This document shows positions 26,783 through 34,011 of a DNA stretch of 38,283 nt, in pieces (within the stretch, counting starts at the first letter, position 1; each line of letters starts with the position of its first letter). The position numbers and the translations under genes were made by a program. A model generated the notes under the pieces. It saw only the letters and a program-made list of their open reading frames with translations. It was not told the origin of the DNA and ran no database searches. This stretch comes from Rhodocyclales bacterium (GTDB lineage Bacteria > Pseudomonadota > Gammaproteobacteria > Burkholderiales > Rhodocyclaceae): assembly GCA_026399435.1 (NCBI GenBank), contig JAPLQX010000008.1:1-38283 (forward strand). Reading direction: 5' to 3'.

Positions 26783-26788
26783 ATTATA
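26783..26788 (-). promoter_or_regulatory. Putative -10 box of queD
   Basis: TATAAT on the minus strand, 62 bases ahead of the queD ATG; the -35 is weak. The 200-base gap between queD and the radical SAM gene holds no other feature I can support. Confidence 0.4.
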
Positions 26789-26921
26789 GCCGGGCTGCCG
26801 CGCCGTCCCGCCATCCGCTACGGCGCGGAGAGCGTTATTTACTCGACCGCCTTGTAGCGCAGTTGCATCATCAGCGCCGACTCCCGGCCTCGCCGCAATT
26901 TTTCGATACAGTTGATTCGCC

Positions 26922-27767
26922 ATGTCCCGCATTTTGCTCAAGACCGAAGACCATTCCCGCGACAGCGCCGGCATGCGCTATGTCTATCCGGTGATTTCGC
27001 GCCGGGCCGGCGGCGTTTCGGTCGGCATCAACCTCAACCCGAACAATGCCTGCAACTGGCGCTGCATCTATTGCCAGGTTCCCGATCTGACGCGTGGCGG
27101 GCCGCCGCCGATCGATCTGGCCCTGCTTGAGCGGGAACTGAACGATTTCCTGAACTGGGTCCGGTCGGGTGACTTCATGGCAGCGCGGGTTTCCGAAGGC
27201 GCTCGCCGCTTGGTCGATGTGGCCTTTTCAGGAAATGGTGAACCGACCAGCGCCCCGGAATTTTCCGCGGCAGTGGACCTGGTCGAACGGGTGCTTGCCA
27301 CGCATGATCTGGCTGGCAAGGTAGTGATGCGCTTGATCACGAACGGGAGTCTGCTCGACCGCAAAGCCGTGCAGAAAGGCATTGCCGGAATCGGCAATGC
27401 GGGAGGCGAGGTCTGGTTCAAGGTCGATGCGGGAACCGCGGCCGGCTTTGCCCGCATCAACAGCACGCGTGTCCGGCCGGAACTTGTGGCGCGACGTCTA
27501 GCGTGCTGCGCTGCACTGGCGCCAACCTGGGTGCAGACCTGCCTGTTCCGGATGGACGGCGAATCACCCGCCGCGCACGAGATGCAAGCCTATCTGGCGC
27601 TGCTCACCCCTCTCGCGTCAGAGCTGGCCGGTGTGCATCTGTACAGTCTGGCGCGGCCATCCCTGCAAAAAGAGGCGCCCCGCTTGGGGCGCATGGAAGC
27701 GGGATGGATGGAGGAAATGGCGGAGCAAATCCGCCGCCTTGGACTGACGGTACACGTCAGTCCCTGA
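26922..27767 (+). CDS. Radical SAM protein (COG0731-like), unknown substrate
   Basis: The 281-residue protein has the radical SAM cluster motif CxxxCxxC as Cys44, Cys48 and Cys51 in NNACNWRCIYCQVPDLTRGG. AFSGNGEPTSAPEF (a GGE-type SAM-binding motif variant) and LITNGSLLDRKAV follow. It begins MSRILLKTEDHSRDSAGMRY. I recall this protein as conserved in beta- and gammaproteobacteria without a proven function. It is not QueE, which has a shorter chain and CxxxCxxC in another context. It is divergent from queD, which is suggestive only. Confidence 0.85.
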   Translation: MSRILLKTEDHSRDSAGMRYVYPVISRRAGGVSVGINLNPNNACNWRCIYCQVPDLTRGGPPPIDLALLERELNDFLNWVRSGDFMAARVSEGARRLVDVAFSGNGEPTSAPEFSAAVDLVERVLATHDLAGKVVMRLITNGSLLDRKAVQKGIAGIGNAGGEVWFKVDAGTAAGFARINSTRVRPELVARRLACCAALAPTWVQTCLFRMDGESPAAHEMQAYLALLTPLASELAGVHLYSLARPSLQKEAPRLGRMEAGWMEEMAEQIRRLGLTVHVSP

Positions 27768-27788
27768 CACGGGAAGCGCGGGCCGGCG

Positions 27789-28088
27789 TCAGGCCTTTTT
27801 GGCTTTTAGAGCCGCTTTGGCGTCTTTCTTCAGTTCCTTGAACAGACCCGGCTTGGCCGAGCGCAGATACTCGACGACTTCATAGTCGTCGCGCTTGATC
27901 TTCTGGATGTCAATTTGCTCTACGTGAACCAGGCGCAGCAGTTGCTGAACCGGGCGCGGCATATTGCGACCGCTCTCGTAACGCGAGCCGCCGCTCTGGG
28001 TGACACCCAGCCTGGACCAGAACTGCTGCTGATTCATGCCCAGCTTGCGGCGAATTTCCCGGGCGTCGACCTTGTCGTTGGCTTTCAT
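27789..28088 (-). CDS. Small XRE/helix-turn-helix DNA-binding protein
   Basis: A 99-residue protein with a Cro/C1-type helix-turn-helix at about 8-58 (REIRRKLGMNQQQFWSRLGV and SGGSRYESGRNMPRPVQQLL) and a basic, Lys/Ala-rich C-terminal tail. AAGGAG seven bases before the ATG is a strong ribosome binding site. Its stop lies 22 bases from the convergent radical SAM gene. No toxin partner or phage gene is adjacent. The upstream region is AT-rich and carries an inverted repeat, so self-regulation is possible. Confidence 0.88.
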   Translation of the reverse strand: MKANDKVDAREIRRKLGMNQQQFWSRLGVTQSGGSRYESGRNMPRPVQQLLRLVHVEQIDIQKIKRDDYEVVEYLRSAKPGLFKELKKDAKAALKAKKA

Positions 28089-28153
28089 CTAGCTACTCCT
28101 TGAGTTTATTGTCATCAAACGAATACATTGGGATACACCAAACGTCTAAAACC

Positions 28154-28169
28154 TATTACCGAAGTAATA
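28154..28169. promoter_or_regulatory. Inverted repeat TATTAC-CGAA-GTAATA, possible operator
   Basis: A perfect six-base inverted repeat around CGAA lies about 66 bases upstream of the XRE gene, in an AT-rich stretch (28090-28240) that contrasts with the GC-rich surroundings. The 243-base gap to lysC contains no gene I can support; a 23-codon frame at 28169-28240 has no good ribosome binding site. Confidence 0.4.
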
Positions 28170-28331
28170 TGTCGAAAACTATAGGACAAATTCCTCTGCC
28201 ATACAAGAGAAATTGTGGCGACATAAATACGCGGGAATAAAAGGGCGTGGCAACGGGTATTGGCCGGCGGGTGTTTTTGGGGCGGGGACTATCGGGTAAA
28301 ATTCAAGGTTTTCCAAAGGCGAACCACGGCA

Positions 28332-29573
28332 ATGGCTTTGATAGTTCAAAAATACGGCGGGACATCGATGGGGTCAGCGGACCGCATTCGCAGTGTCGCC
28401 AAGCGCGTCGCGCGCTGGAAGGCGCAGGGGCATCAACTGGTGGTCGTGGTATCTGCCATGAGCGGCGAAACCAACCGCCTGATCGCTCTGGCCAAGGATG
28501 TTTCCCCCCAGCCCGACGCACGCGAACTCGACGTGATGATTTCCACCGGCGAGCAGGTCACGATCGCCCTCCTGGCCATGGCGATCCGCGACCTTGGCCT
28601 CAAGGCCAAGAGCTACACCGGTGGCCAGGTCAGGGTGCTGACCGACAGCACCTTCACCAAGGCGCGTATTCTCCAGATTGACGATGCAAACATGCGCCGC
28701 GATCTCGACGACGATACAGTCATCATCGTCGCCGGCTTTCAGGGGGTTGACGCCGACGGTAACATCACCACACTGGGACGCGGCGGCTCGGATACCTCCG
28801 CTGTTGCGTTGGCGGCAGCACTGACGGCGGACGAATGCCAGATTTATACGGATGTCGACGGCGTCTATACGACCGACCCGCGTATCGTGCCCGAGGCGAG
28901 AAAGCTGGACCGAATCACCTTCGAGGAAATGCTGGAAATGGCTAGTCTCGGCTCCAAGGTGCTGCAGATACGCTCGGTCGAATTCGCCGGCAAGTACAAG
29001 GTCAAGTTGCGTGTGCTCTCCAGCTTCGAGGAAGAAGGCCAGGAGACCAGCGGCACGCTCATCACTCTTGAGGAAGACACCACCATGGAACAACCCATCA
29101 TCTCCGGCATCGCCTTCAACCGCGACGAGGCCAAGCTCACGGTGCTTGGCGTGCCTGACCGTCCCGGCATCGCCTACCAGATACTCGGCCCGATCGCCGA
29201 CGCCAACATCGACGTCGACATGATCATTCAGAACGTCGGCCACGATGGCACCACCGATTTTTCCTTCACGGTCAATCGCGGCGACTTTGCCCGTACGAAG
29301 AAACTTCTGGAAGACCAGATCAAGCCGCACATTGGTGCGCGCGCCATTGCGGGCGACAACAAGATTTGCAAGGTATCCGCCGTCGGCGTCGGCATGCGCT
29401 CCCATCCCGGTGTGGCCAGCAAGATGTTCCGCACCCTGGCCGAGGAAGGCATCAACATCCAGATGATCTCGACATCCGAAATCAAGATTTCGGTGGTGGT
29501 CGACGAGAAGTACCTTGAACTGGCCGTGAGAGTCCTGCACAAGGTCTTTGAACTGGATCAGCAACCGGCTTGA
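28332..29573 (+). CDS. lysC: Aspartate kinase
   Basis: LysC (413 residues) phosphorylates aspartate at the head of the lysine, threonine and methionine pathways. The N-terminal kinase domain begins ALIVQKYGGTSMGSADRIRS and includes MISTGEQVTIALLAMAIRD and TTLGRGGSDTSAVALAAAL. Two ACT regulatory domains follow from about residue 255. The ATG at 28332 gives the family start. An in-frame ATG at 29085 (MEQPIISGI, preceded by GAGG) matches the internal start that makes a separate beta subunit in other bacteria. Feedback control by lysine and/or threonine is likely from the family. Confidence 0.96.
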   Translation: MALIVQKYGGTSMGSADRIRSVAKRVARWKAQGHQLVVVVSAMSGETNRLIALAKDVSPQPDARELDVMISTGEQVTIALLAMAIRDLGLKAKSYTGGQVRVLTDSTFTKARILQIDDANMRRDLDDDTVIIVAGFQGVDADGNITTLGRGGSDTSAVALAAALTADECQIYTDVDGVYTTDPRIVPEARKLDRITFEEMLEMASLGSKVLQIRSVEFAGKYKVKLRVLSSFEEEGQETSGTLITLEEDTTMEQPIISGIAFNRDEAKLTVLGVPDRPGIAYQILGPIADANIDVDMIIQNVGHDGTTDFSFTVNRGDFARTKKLLEDQIKPHIGARAIAGDNKICKVSAVGVGMRSHPGVASKMFRTLAEEGINIQMISTSEIKISVVVDEKYLELAVRVLHKVFELDQQPA

Positions 29574-29607
29574 CGCCGGCGAAAAGGCTTTTAAGGCAGA
29601 TCAGAGC

Positions 29608-29636
29608 ACCCCGGCCGTGCGCCGGGGTTCTTGTTT
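29608..29636 (+). terminator. Terminator after lysC
   Basis: ACCCCGGC and GCCGGGGT form a perfect eight-base stem around CGTGC, followed by TCTTGTTT. It starts 35 bases after the lysC stop. Confidence 0.8.
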
Positions 29637-29644
29637 GGGGGCTG

Positions 29645-30136
29645 CTAGAACGCGCCCATGGCCAGTCCGGCTGCCAGCGTCGCGCCCAGTTCCCTGCAGC
29701 GATCGAGGTCGGTTCGGGCGATGGCTTTCGGCGCCAGAATCTCTTCTGCCGTTTGCGCGTGGGTGCATACGATCACGGGCTCGGCAACGCGCCGCAGGCG
29801 CCAACCGGTGGCGATGCGATCGATCTGCCGCAGCGCGTTCTGTCCGTCGCTGCCGGCACAGACCAGCGCGGCGTAGGGCCTGCCATTGATCCGGTCGAGC
29901 GCCGGGTAGTAACAGCGGTCGAAGAAATCCTTCATCAGCCCCGAGATTGCCGCGAGATTTTCCGGAGTGGCGAAGACGTAGCCATCGGCAGCGATCACAT
30001 CGGCGGCTCGCGCGTCCGAGGCATGCAGCAGACGCGTCGTGACGCCGTCTTCGGCTGCGGCGCCGGCGGCCAGCGCCCGCACCATCTGTTCGGTGCCGCC
30101 GGTCATCGAGTGGTAGGTGACGAGCAGAGTCTTCAT
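29645..30136 (-). CDS. Flavodoxin-fold NAD(P)H-dependent oxidoreductase-like protein
   Basis: The 163-residue protein has a flavodoxin phosphate loop near its N-terminus (MKTLLVTYHSMTGGTEQMVR), GYVFATPENLAAISGLMKDF for FMN binding and the C-terminal segment DRCRELGATLAAGLAMG. It matches flavodoxin/WrbA-like FMN proteins of unknown substrate. It faces the lysC terminator and is divergent from the diguanylate cyclase. Confidence 0.82.
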   Translation of the reverse strand: MKTLLVTYHSMTGGTEQMVRALAAGAAAEDGVTTRLLHASDARAADVIAADGYVFATPENLAAISGLMKDFFDRCYYPALDRINGRPYAALVCAGSDGQNALRQIDRIATGWRLRRVAEPVIVCTHAQTAEEILAPKAIARTDLDRCRELGATLAAGLAMGAF

Positions 30137-30249
30137 GGCCGTGAATTATGCACTCCTCGAGTCCACCCATGTCCATGCCCATCGCGTAGGATTCAGCCTC
30201 GCTGCGCGCTTTGCCTGAAACAAAAAACCTCCATTGAACTCCGCCCTTG

Positions 30250-31407
30250 ATGATGACGGAACTTATCGATCCACGCACATTTCTTCTCGTCGCCAACCTG
30301 CTGGGGATGTTCTGCGCACTGGTGCTGTGGGTGCAGGCAAAGAGTTTTCCTGACGATATCGAGGGATTGAACGATTGGGCGATGGCAGTCGTGCTTATCG
30401 GCAGCGCGTCGGGACTCGCTTCCATGCGTGGAATCTTTCCTGATGTTCTTGCCATCGTTGTCGCAAGCGGCGCGCTCCTGCTGGGACAGTTCCTGCTCAT
30501 TGTGGGATTGCAGCGCTATTCGGGACAGCAACCCAAGTGGCGCCCCGCCCTTGACGGCATCAGCGCGGTTGTGATCCTGATCGTGTGGCTGACTTACGGT
30601 AGTCACAATTATCAGGGCCGCATTTTCATCATGGCTCTTGCCCATATAGGCTTGTTTTCCGCCGGGGCAGTTCTCGCGTGGCGCGCCAAGCCGGCAGGAT
30701 TCGGCAGTCGTTTTCTCTGCGCATTTTTTGTGCTTGGGGTCGCTGTAGCGGTCTGGCGCCTCACCACGCTGTCAATCGCTGTGGATCAAACGGATGACAT
30801 TTTCGATCGCAACCTGATTCAGCAGGTATATCTGGGGATGTATTCGCTCGGTGTGTTGGGTTTGTCGGTCGGATTCATCCTGCTGACCAACGAGCGGTTG
30901 CGGGCCGAACTGGAGTTCATGGCGACCCGGGATCCGATGACCGGCGCGTTCAACCGCCGGGCGTTTTTCTCCCAGGCGGCGGTGGAGTGGGCGCGCAGCA
31001 CGCGCGCGCATCGACCACTGGCAGCAATTACGTCCGACATTGATTTCTTCAAGAAGGTCAATGACAAGTACGGCCACCACGTGGGCGACCTTGTCATCAA
31101 GGATTTCACTGTTCGTGCGTCGCATATGCTGCGACTGCCGGATATCCTCGCCCGTTTCGGCGGCGAAGAATTCGTGATTCTGCTGCCCGATACCGGTATG
31201 GCCGAAGCCATGAATGTCGCAGAGCGGATTCGGCGCGAGATCGAAACTCATCGCGACAAGGCATTGCCTGCTTATACCGTGAGCCTTGGGCTGTCGGTAG
31301 CGCAGGGTGACGTCGGGCAAGCCTCCGATGTGGAAGCATTGATTGCCGAGGCGGATGCGGCGCTTTACCGGGCAAAGCAGCGTGGCCGGAATCGGGTCGA
31401 GGCATAG
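30250..31407 (+). CDS. Membrane diguanylate cyclase (GGDEF domain)
   Basis: The 385-residue protein has about seven membrane helices in its N-terminal 215 residues, forming a possible membrane sensor. A GGDEF domain follows with TRDPMTGAFNRRAFFSQAAV, SDIDFFKKVNDKYGHHVGD and the active-site loop GGEEF in LARFGGEEFVILLP. RLPD five residues before the loop fits an intact RxxD inhibitory site, so it should make cyclic di-GMP under product feedback. TTG at 30247 and two ATGs (30250, 30253) are candidate starts; the first ATG is used. The signal sensed is unknown. Confidence 0.93.
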   Translation: MMTELIDPRTFLLVANLLGMFCALVLWVQAKSFPDDIEGLNDWAMAVVLIGSASGLASMRGIFPDVLAIVVASGALLLGQFLLIVGLQRYSGQQPKWRPALDGISAVVILIVWLTYGSHNYQGRIFIMALAHIGLFSAGAVLAWRAKPAGFGSRFLCAFFVLGVAVAVWRLTTLSIAVDQTDDIFDRNLIQQVYLGMYSLGVLGLSVGFILLTNERLRAELEFMATRDPMTGAFNRRAFFSQAAVEWARSTRAHRPLAAITSDIDFFKKVNDKYGHHVGDLVIKDFTVRASHMLRLPDILARFGGEEFVILLPDTGMAEAMNVAERIRREIETHRDKALPAYTVSLGLSVAQGDVGQASDVEALIAEADAALYRAKQRGRNRVEA

Positions 31408-31424
31408 CCTCGGTCAGGCATCGC

Positions 31425-31454
31425 AAAATGCATAACAGGTTGATTTGTTATGCA
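31425..31454 (-). terminator. Terminator of tRNA-Val
   Basis: TGCATAACA and TGTTATGCA (31429-31454) form a nine-base perfect stem with an eight-base loop. On the minus strand it is followed by TTTT and lies eight bases after the tRNA CCA end. It may also end the converging diguanylate cyclase transcript, but has no T-run on that strand. Confidence 0.75.
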
Positions 31455-31462
31455 AATGGAAT

Positions 31463-31537
31463 TGGTGGGCGGTACTGGGATCGAACCAGTGGCTTCCACC
31501 GTGTGAAGGTGGCACTCTACCGCTGAGTTAACCGCCC
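31463..31537 (-). tRNA. tRNA-Val, anticodon CAC
   Basis: The 75-base gene has acceptor stem GGGCGGT/ACCGCCC, D-loop with AGCGGTAGA, anticodon stem CCACC/GGTGG with loop TTCACAC (anticodon CAC, reading GTG), T-loop TTCGATC and encoded CCA. Confidence 0.95.
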
Positions 31538-31636
31538 GCGAAAGAGGCGCGCATTTAACCATAGATGGCCGGCGACGGTCAATGGCACCGTTGGCGTGGC
31601 GTAGAATTCACGACTTTCCCCGACCCCTGAAATCCA

Positions 31637-33034
31637 ATGAAGGTACGCACCCGCTTCGCCCCCAGTCCGACCGGTTTTCTGCATATCGGCGGTGCCCGCA
31701 CGGCGCTGTTTGCCTGGGCCTATGCGCGCCGGCATGGCGGCACGTTCATCCTGCGCATCGAGGACACCGACGTGGCGCGCTCGACGCCGGAGGCGCTGCA
31801 GGCGATCATCGACGGCATGCAGTGGTTGGGGCTTGCGCATGACGAAGGCCCCTTCTATCAGATGCAGCGGATGGCGCGCTACAAGGAAGTGATAGGCGAA
31901 ATGCTGGCGGCAGGCAAGGCCTATCACTGCTACATGTCGATAGAGGAGCTCGACGCCCTGCGCACCGAGCAGGAAGCCAGGAAGGAGAAACCCCGCTACG
32001 ACGGCCGCTGGCGGCCCGAGGCGGGCAAGACGCTGCCGCAGCCGCCGGCCGGTGTGCCTCCGGTGGTGCGTTTCCGCAACCCGCAGGAGGGTGTGGTGGC
32101 GTGGGACGATCAGGTCAAGGGTCGCGTCGAATTCGCCAACGGCGAACTCGATGATTTCATCATCGCGCGGGCCGACGGCACGCCGACCTACAATTTCTGC
32201 GTCGTGGTCGATGATCGGGACATGGATATCACGCACGTGATTCGCGGCGATGACCATGTGAATAACACGCCACGCCAGATCAACCTGCTGCAGGCGCTCG
32301 GCGCACCGGTGCCGCAGTATGCCCATCTGTCGATGATTCTTGGCGACGACGGGCAGAAGCTGTCCAAGCGTCACGGCGCGGTGTCGGTGATGCAGTACGA
32401 GGAGGAGGGCTATCTGCCGGAGGCGGTATTGAACTATCTGGCACGGCTCGGCTGGTCCCATGGCGACGAGGAAGTCTTCAGCATGGAGCAGTTCGTGCAG
32501 TGGTTCGATCTCGATCACATCACGGGTTCCGCCGCGCAGTTCAACACCGAAAAACTGAACTGGCTCAACACGCATTACCTCAAGCTGGCCGATCCGCAAC
32601 GCCTCGCCGCCGAGGCCACCCACCGTCTGGTGCAGCAGGGCGTGGCCGTCACCGGCGGTCCCGAGATGGAGCGAGTGGTCGTTTTGTACCGCGATCGCAT
32701 TGGCAACCTGAATGAACTGGCCGACGCGGTGCATCCTTTCTTTGTGACGCCGAAGCCGACGGCCGAGATCCGTTCCCAGCACCTGACCGAGCCAGCGCTG
32801 AAGGCCTTGGGCGCGCTGCGCGAGCGCTTGTCGGCCTGTGCCTGGCAGGCGGCCGAACTGGGGCAGACTGTCAAGCAGACCGCCGCCGAGTCGGGCCTGA
32901 AGATGCCCCAACTGGCGATTCCCTTGCGTGTCGCCCTGCTGGGGATGCCCCAGTCGCCTTCGATCGATGCGGTGCTGGAGGTCCTGGGGCGCGAGCGCGT
33001 GCTGGCGCGTTTGGCCGCGGTGCTGCCGGCCTGA
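31637..33034 (+). CDS. gltX: Glutamyl-tRNA synthetase
   Basis: GltX (465 residues, standard length) charges tRNA-Glu. It is a class I enzyme: [20 protein letters not shown] has the HIGH-equivalent HIGG (16-19), and [14 protein letters not shown] (about 240) is the KMSKS equivalent. [20 protein letters not shown] and [10 protein letters not shown] are further signatures. The C-terminal helical domain binds the anticodon. The start [10 protein letters not shown] is family-like. It is divergent from tRNA-Val. Confidence 0.97.
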   Translation: MKVRTRFAPSPTGFLHIGGARTALFAWAYARRHGGTFILRIEDTDVARSTPEALQAIIDGMQWLGLAHDEGPFYQMQRMARYKEVIGEMLAAGKAYHCYMSIEELDALRTEQEARKEKPRYDGRWRPEAGKTLPQPPAGVPPVVRFRNPQEGVVAWDDQVKGRVEFANGELDDFIIARADGTPTYNFCVVVDDRDMDITHVIRGDDHVNNTPRQINLLQALGAPVPQYAHLSMILGDDGQKLSKRHGAVSVMQYEEEGYLPEAVLNYLARLGWSHGDEEVFSMEQFVQWFDLDHITGSAAQFNTEKLNWLNTHYLKLADPQRLAAEATHRLVQQGVAVTGGPEMERVVVLYRDRIGNLNELADAVHPFFVTPKPTAEIRSQHLTEPALKALGALRERLSACAWQAAELGQTVKQTAAESGLKMPQLAIPLRVALLGMPQSPSIDAVLEVLGRERVLARLAAVLPA

Positions 33035-33081
33035 AGCGGATCGGCAATCACCCGGTCTTGGGCGAGAGCGGGTCAGCTTTC

Positions 33082-34011
33082 ATGCCGTGCTTGCGGTGCT
33101 ACCTGCTTCCGGTGCTTTTCCTGACCGCCTGCGCCACCTCCCCCGAGGGGCGCAGGCAATTGGTGGCGCCAACCCCTTTTCAGGGCTTCAGCGCGGTCTA
33201 CTCGGAATTCGACATGCACCTGCAGCTGGTCATAGCCACGGATGCACCTTCATGCCAGGAGGCGTTATGCGCGGCAGACCGGGCATTCGATCAGCGCATC
33301 CTGGTACTCGGCCGGCGCCTCGCTGACGCCGCCTTTCGCCAGCACGCCGATCTGCATTTGCGCTTCCCGCGCTTCGAGTTCGTCGTCGCCGACAAGGCTG
33401 ATCCGGGCGCGGCATCCAGTGCGGGGGGGGCGGTGGTGATCTATCGCGGCGTGCGCGGACTGGATCTCGATGACGCCGCGCTGGCCTTTGTTCTGGCGCG
33501 AGAGATGAGTCACGTGATTGCCGGCCATCATGATGAGAACGTGACCACCAGCATCCTGGTGGCGGTGGCTGCGCAGGTGCTGTTTCCGGTGCTGAATATC
33601 GGAACCCTCTTTGCGGGCAGCGCCGCGACAACTGCAGCGGCGTCGACTGCCGCCAGTTCAACTGTGGCGACTACGGCGGTTGCATCGGCCGCGTCATTTG
33701 CCGGGTCGCGCGCGCTGCGGGCCAGCGATCGCCCGCAGCAGATGCGCGAAGCCGAGGCGATCGCCATGAAATTGCTGGCGGCGGCCGGCTGGGATGGCCG
33801 CGAGGTGAGCGATCAGCTGGAAGCCTTGCGCCCTGCGCTACCTGAAGAACCGTTCTGGACGGAGGAGCTGCGTGAATCTTCATGGCATATCGCCAGTCTG
33901 ATGCAGGGGCCTGTTCTTCCGGAAGCTCAGGAGCCGATGGGCAGCCTGGGGCAGGCCGGGCCAGCATTGCCTTTCGGTCTGCCGCCGCCCATCGTCATCA
34001 AGCCGTATTAG
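33082..34011 (+). CDS. M48-like lipoprotein with a degenerate metal motif
   Basis: The 309-residue protein has a lipoprotein signal (MPCLRCYLLPVLFLTACATS, Cys17) and a peptidase M48-like core. The helix that normally carries HEXXH reads REMSH (Arg140 to His144) in AREMSHVIAGHHDENV, so the first zinc-binding His is an Arg. A long Ala/Thr/Ser stretch (about 165-210) follows, then REAEAIAMKLLAAAGWDGRE, like the third-ligand helix of M48 enzymes. It may be an inactive relative or use HH at 148-149 differently. The ATG at 33082 is preferred to an upstream TTG at 33058. It ends four bases inside the convergent mnmC. Confidence 0.78.
   Translation: MPCLRCYLLPVLFLTACATSPEGRRQLVAPTPFQGFSAVYSEFDMHLQLVIATDAPSCQEALCAADRAFDQRILVLGRRLADAAFRQHADLHLRFPRFEFVVADKADPGAASSAGGAVVIYRGVRGLDLDDAALAFVLAREMSHVIAGHHDENVTTSILVAVAAQVLFPVLNIGTLFAGSAATTAAASTAASSTVATTAVASAASFAGSRALRASDRPQQMREAEAIAMKLLAAAGWDGREVSDQLEALRPALPEEPFWTEELRESSWHIASLMQGPVLPEAQEPMGSLGQAGPALPFGLPPPIVIKPY

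Noticed and set aside
28169-28240. 23-codon frame MSKTIGQIPLPYKRNCGDIN... upstream of lysC
   Set aside because: No ribosome binding site, very short, and lies in an AT-rich promoter region where chance frames are expected; could be reconsidered if conserved.
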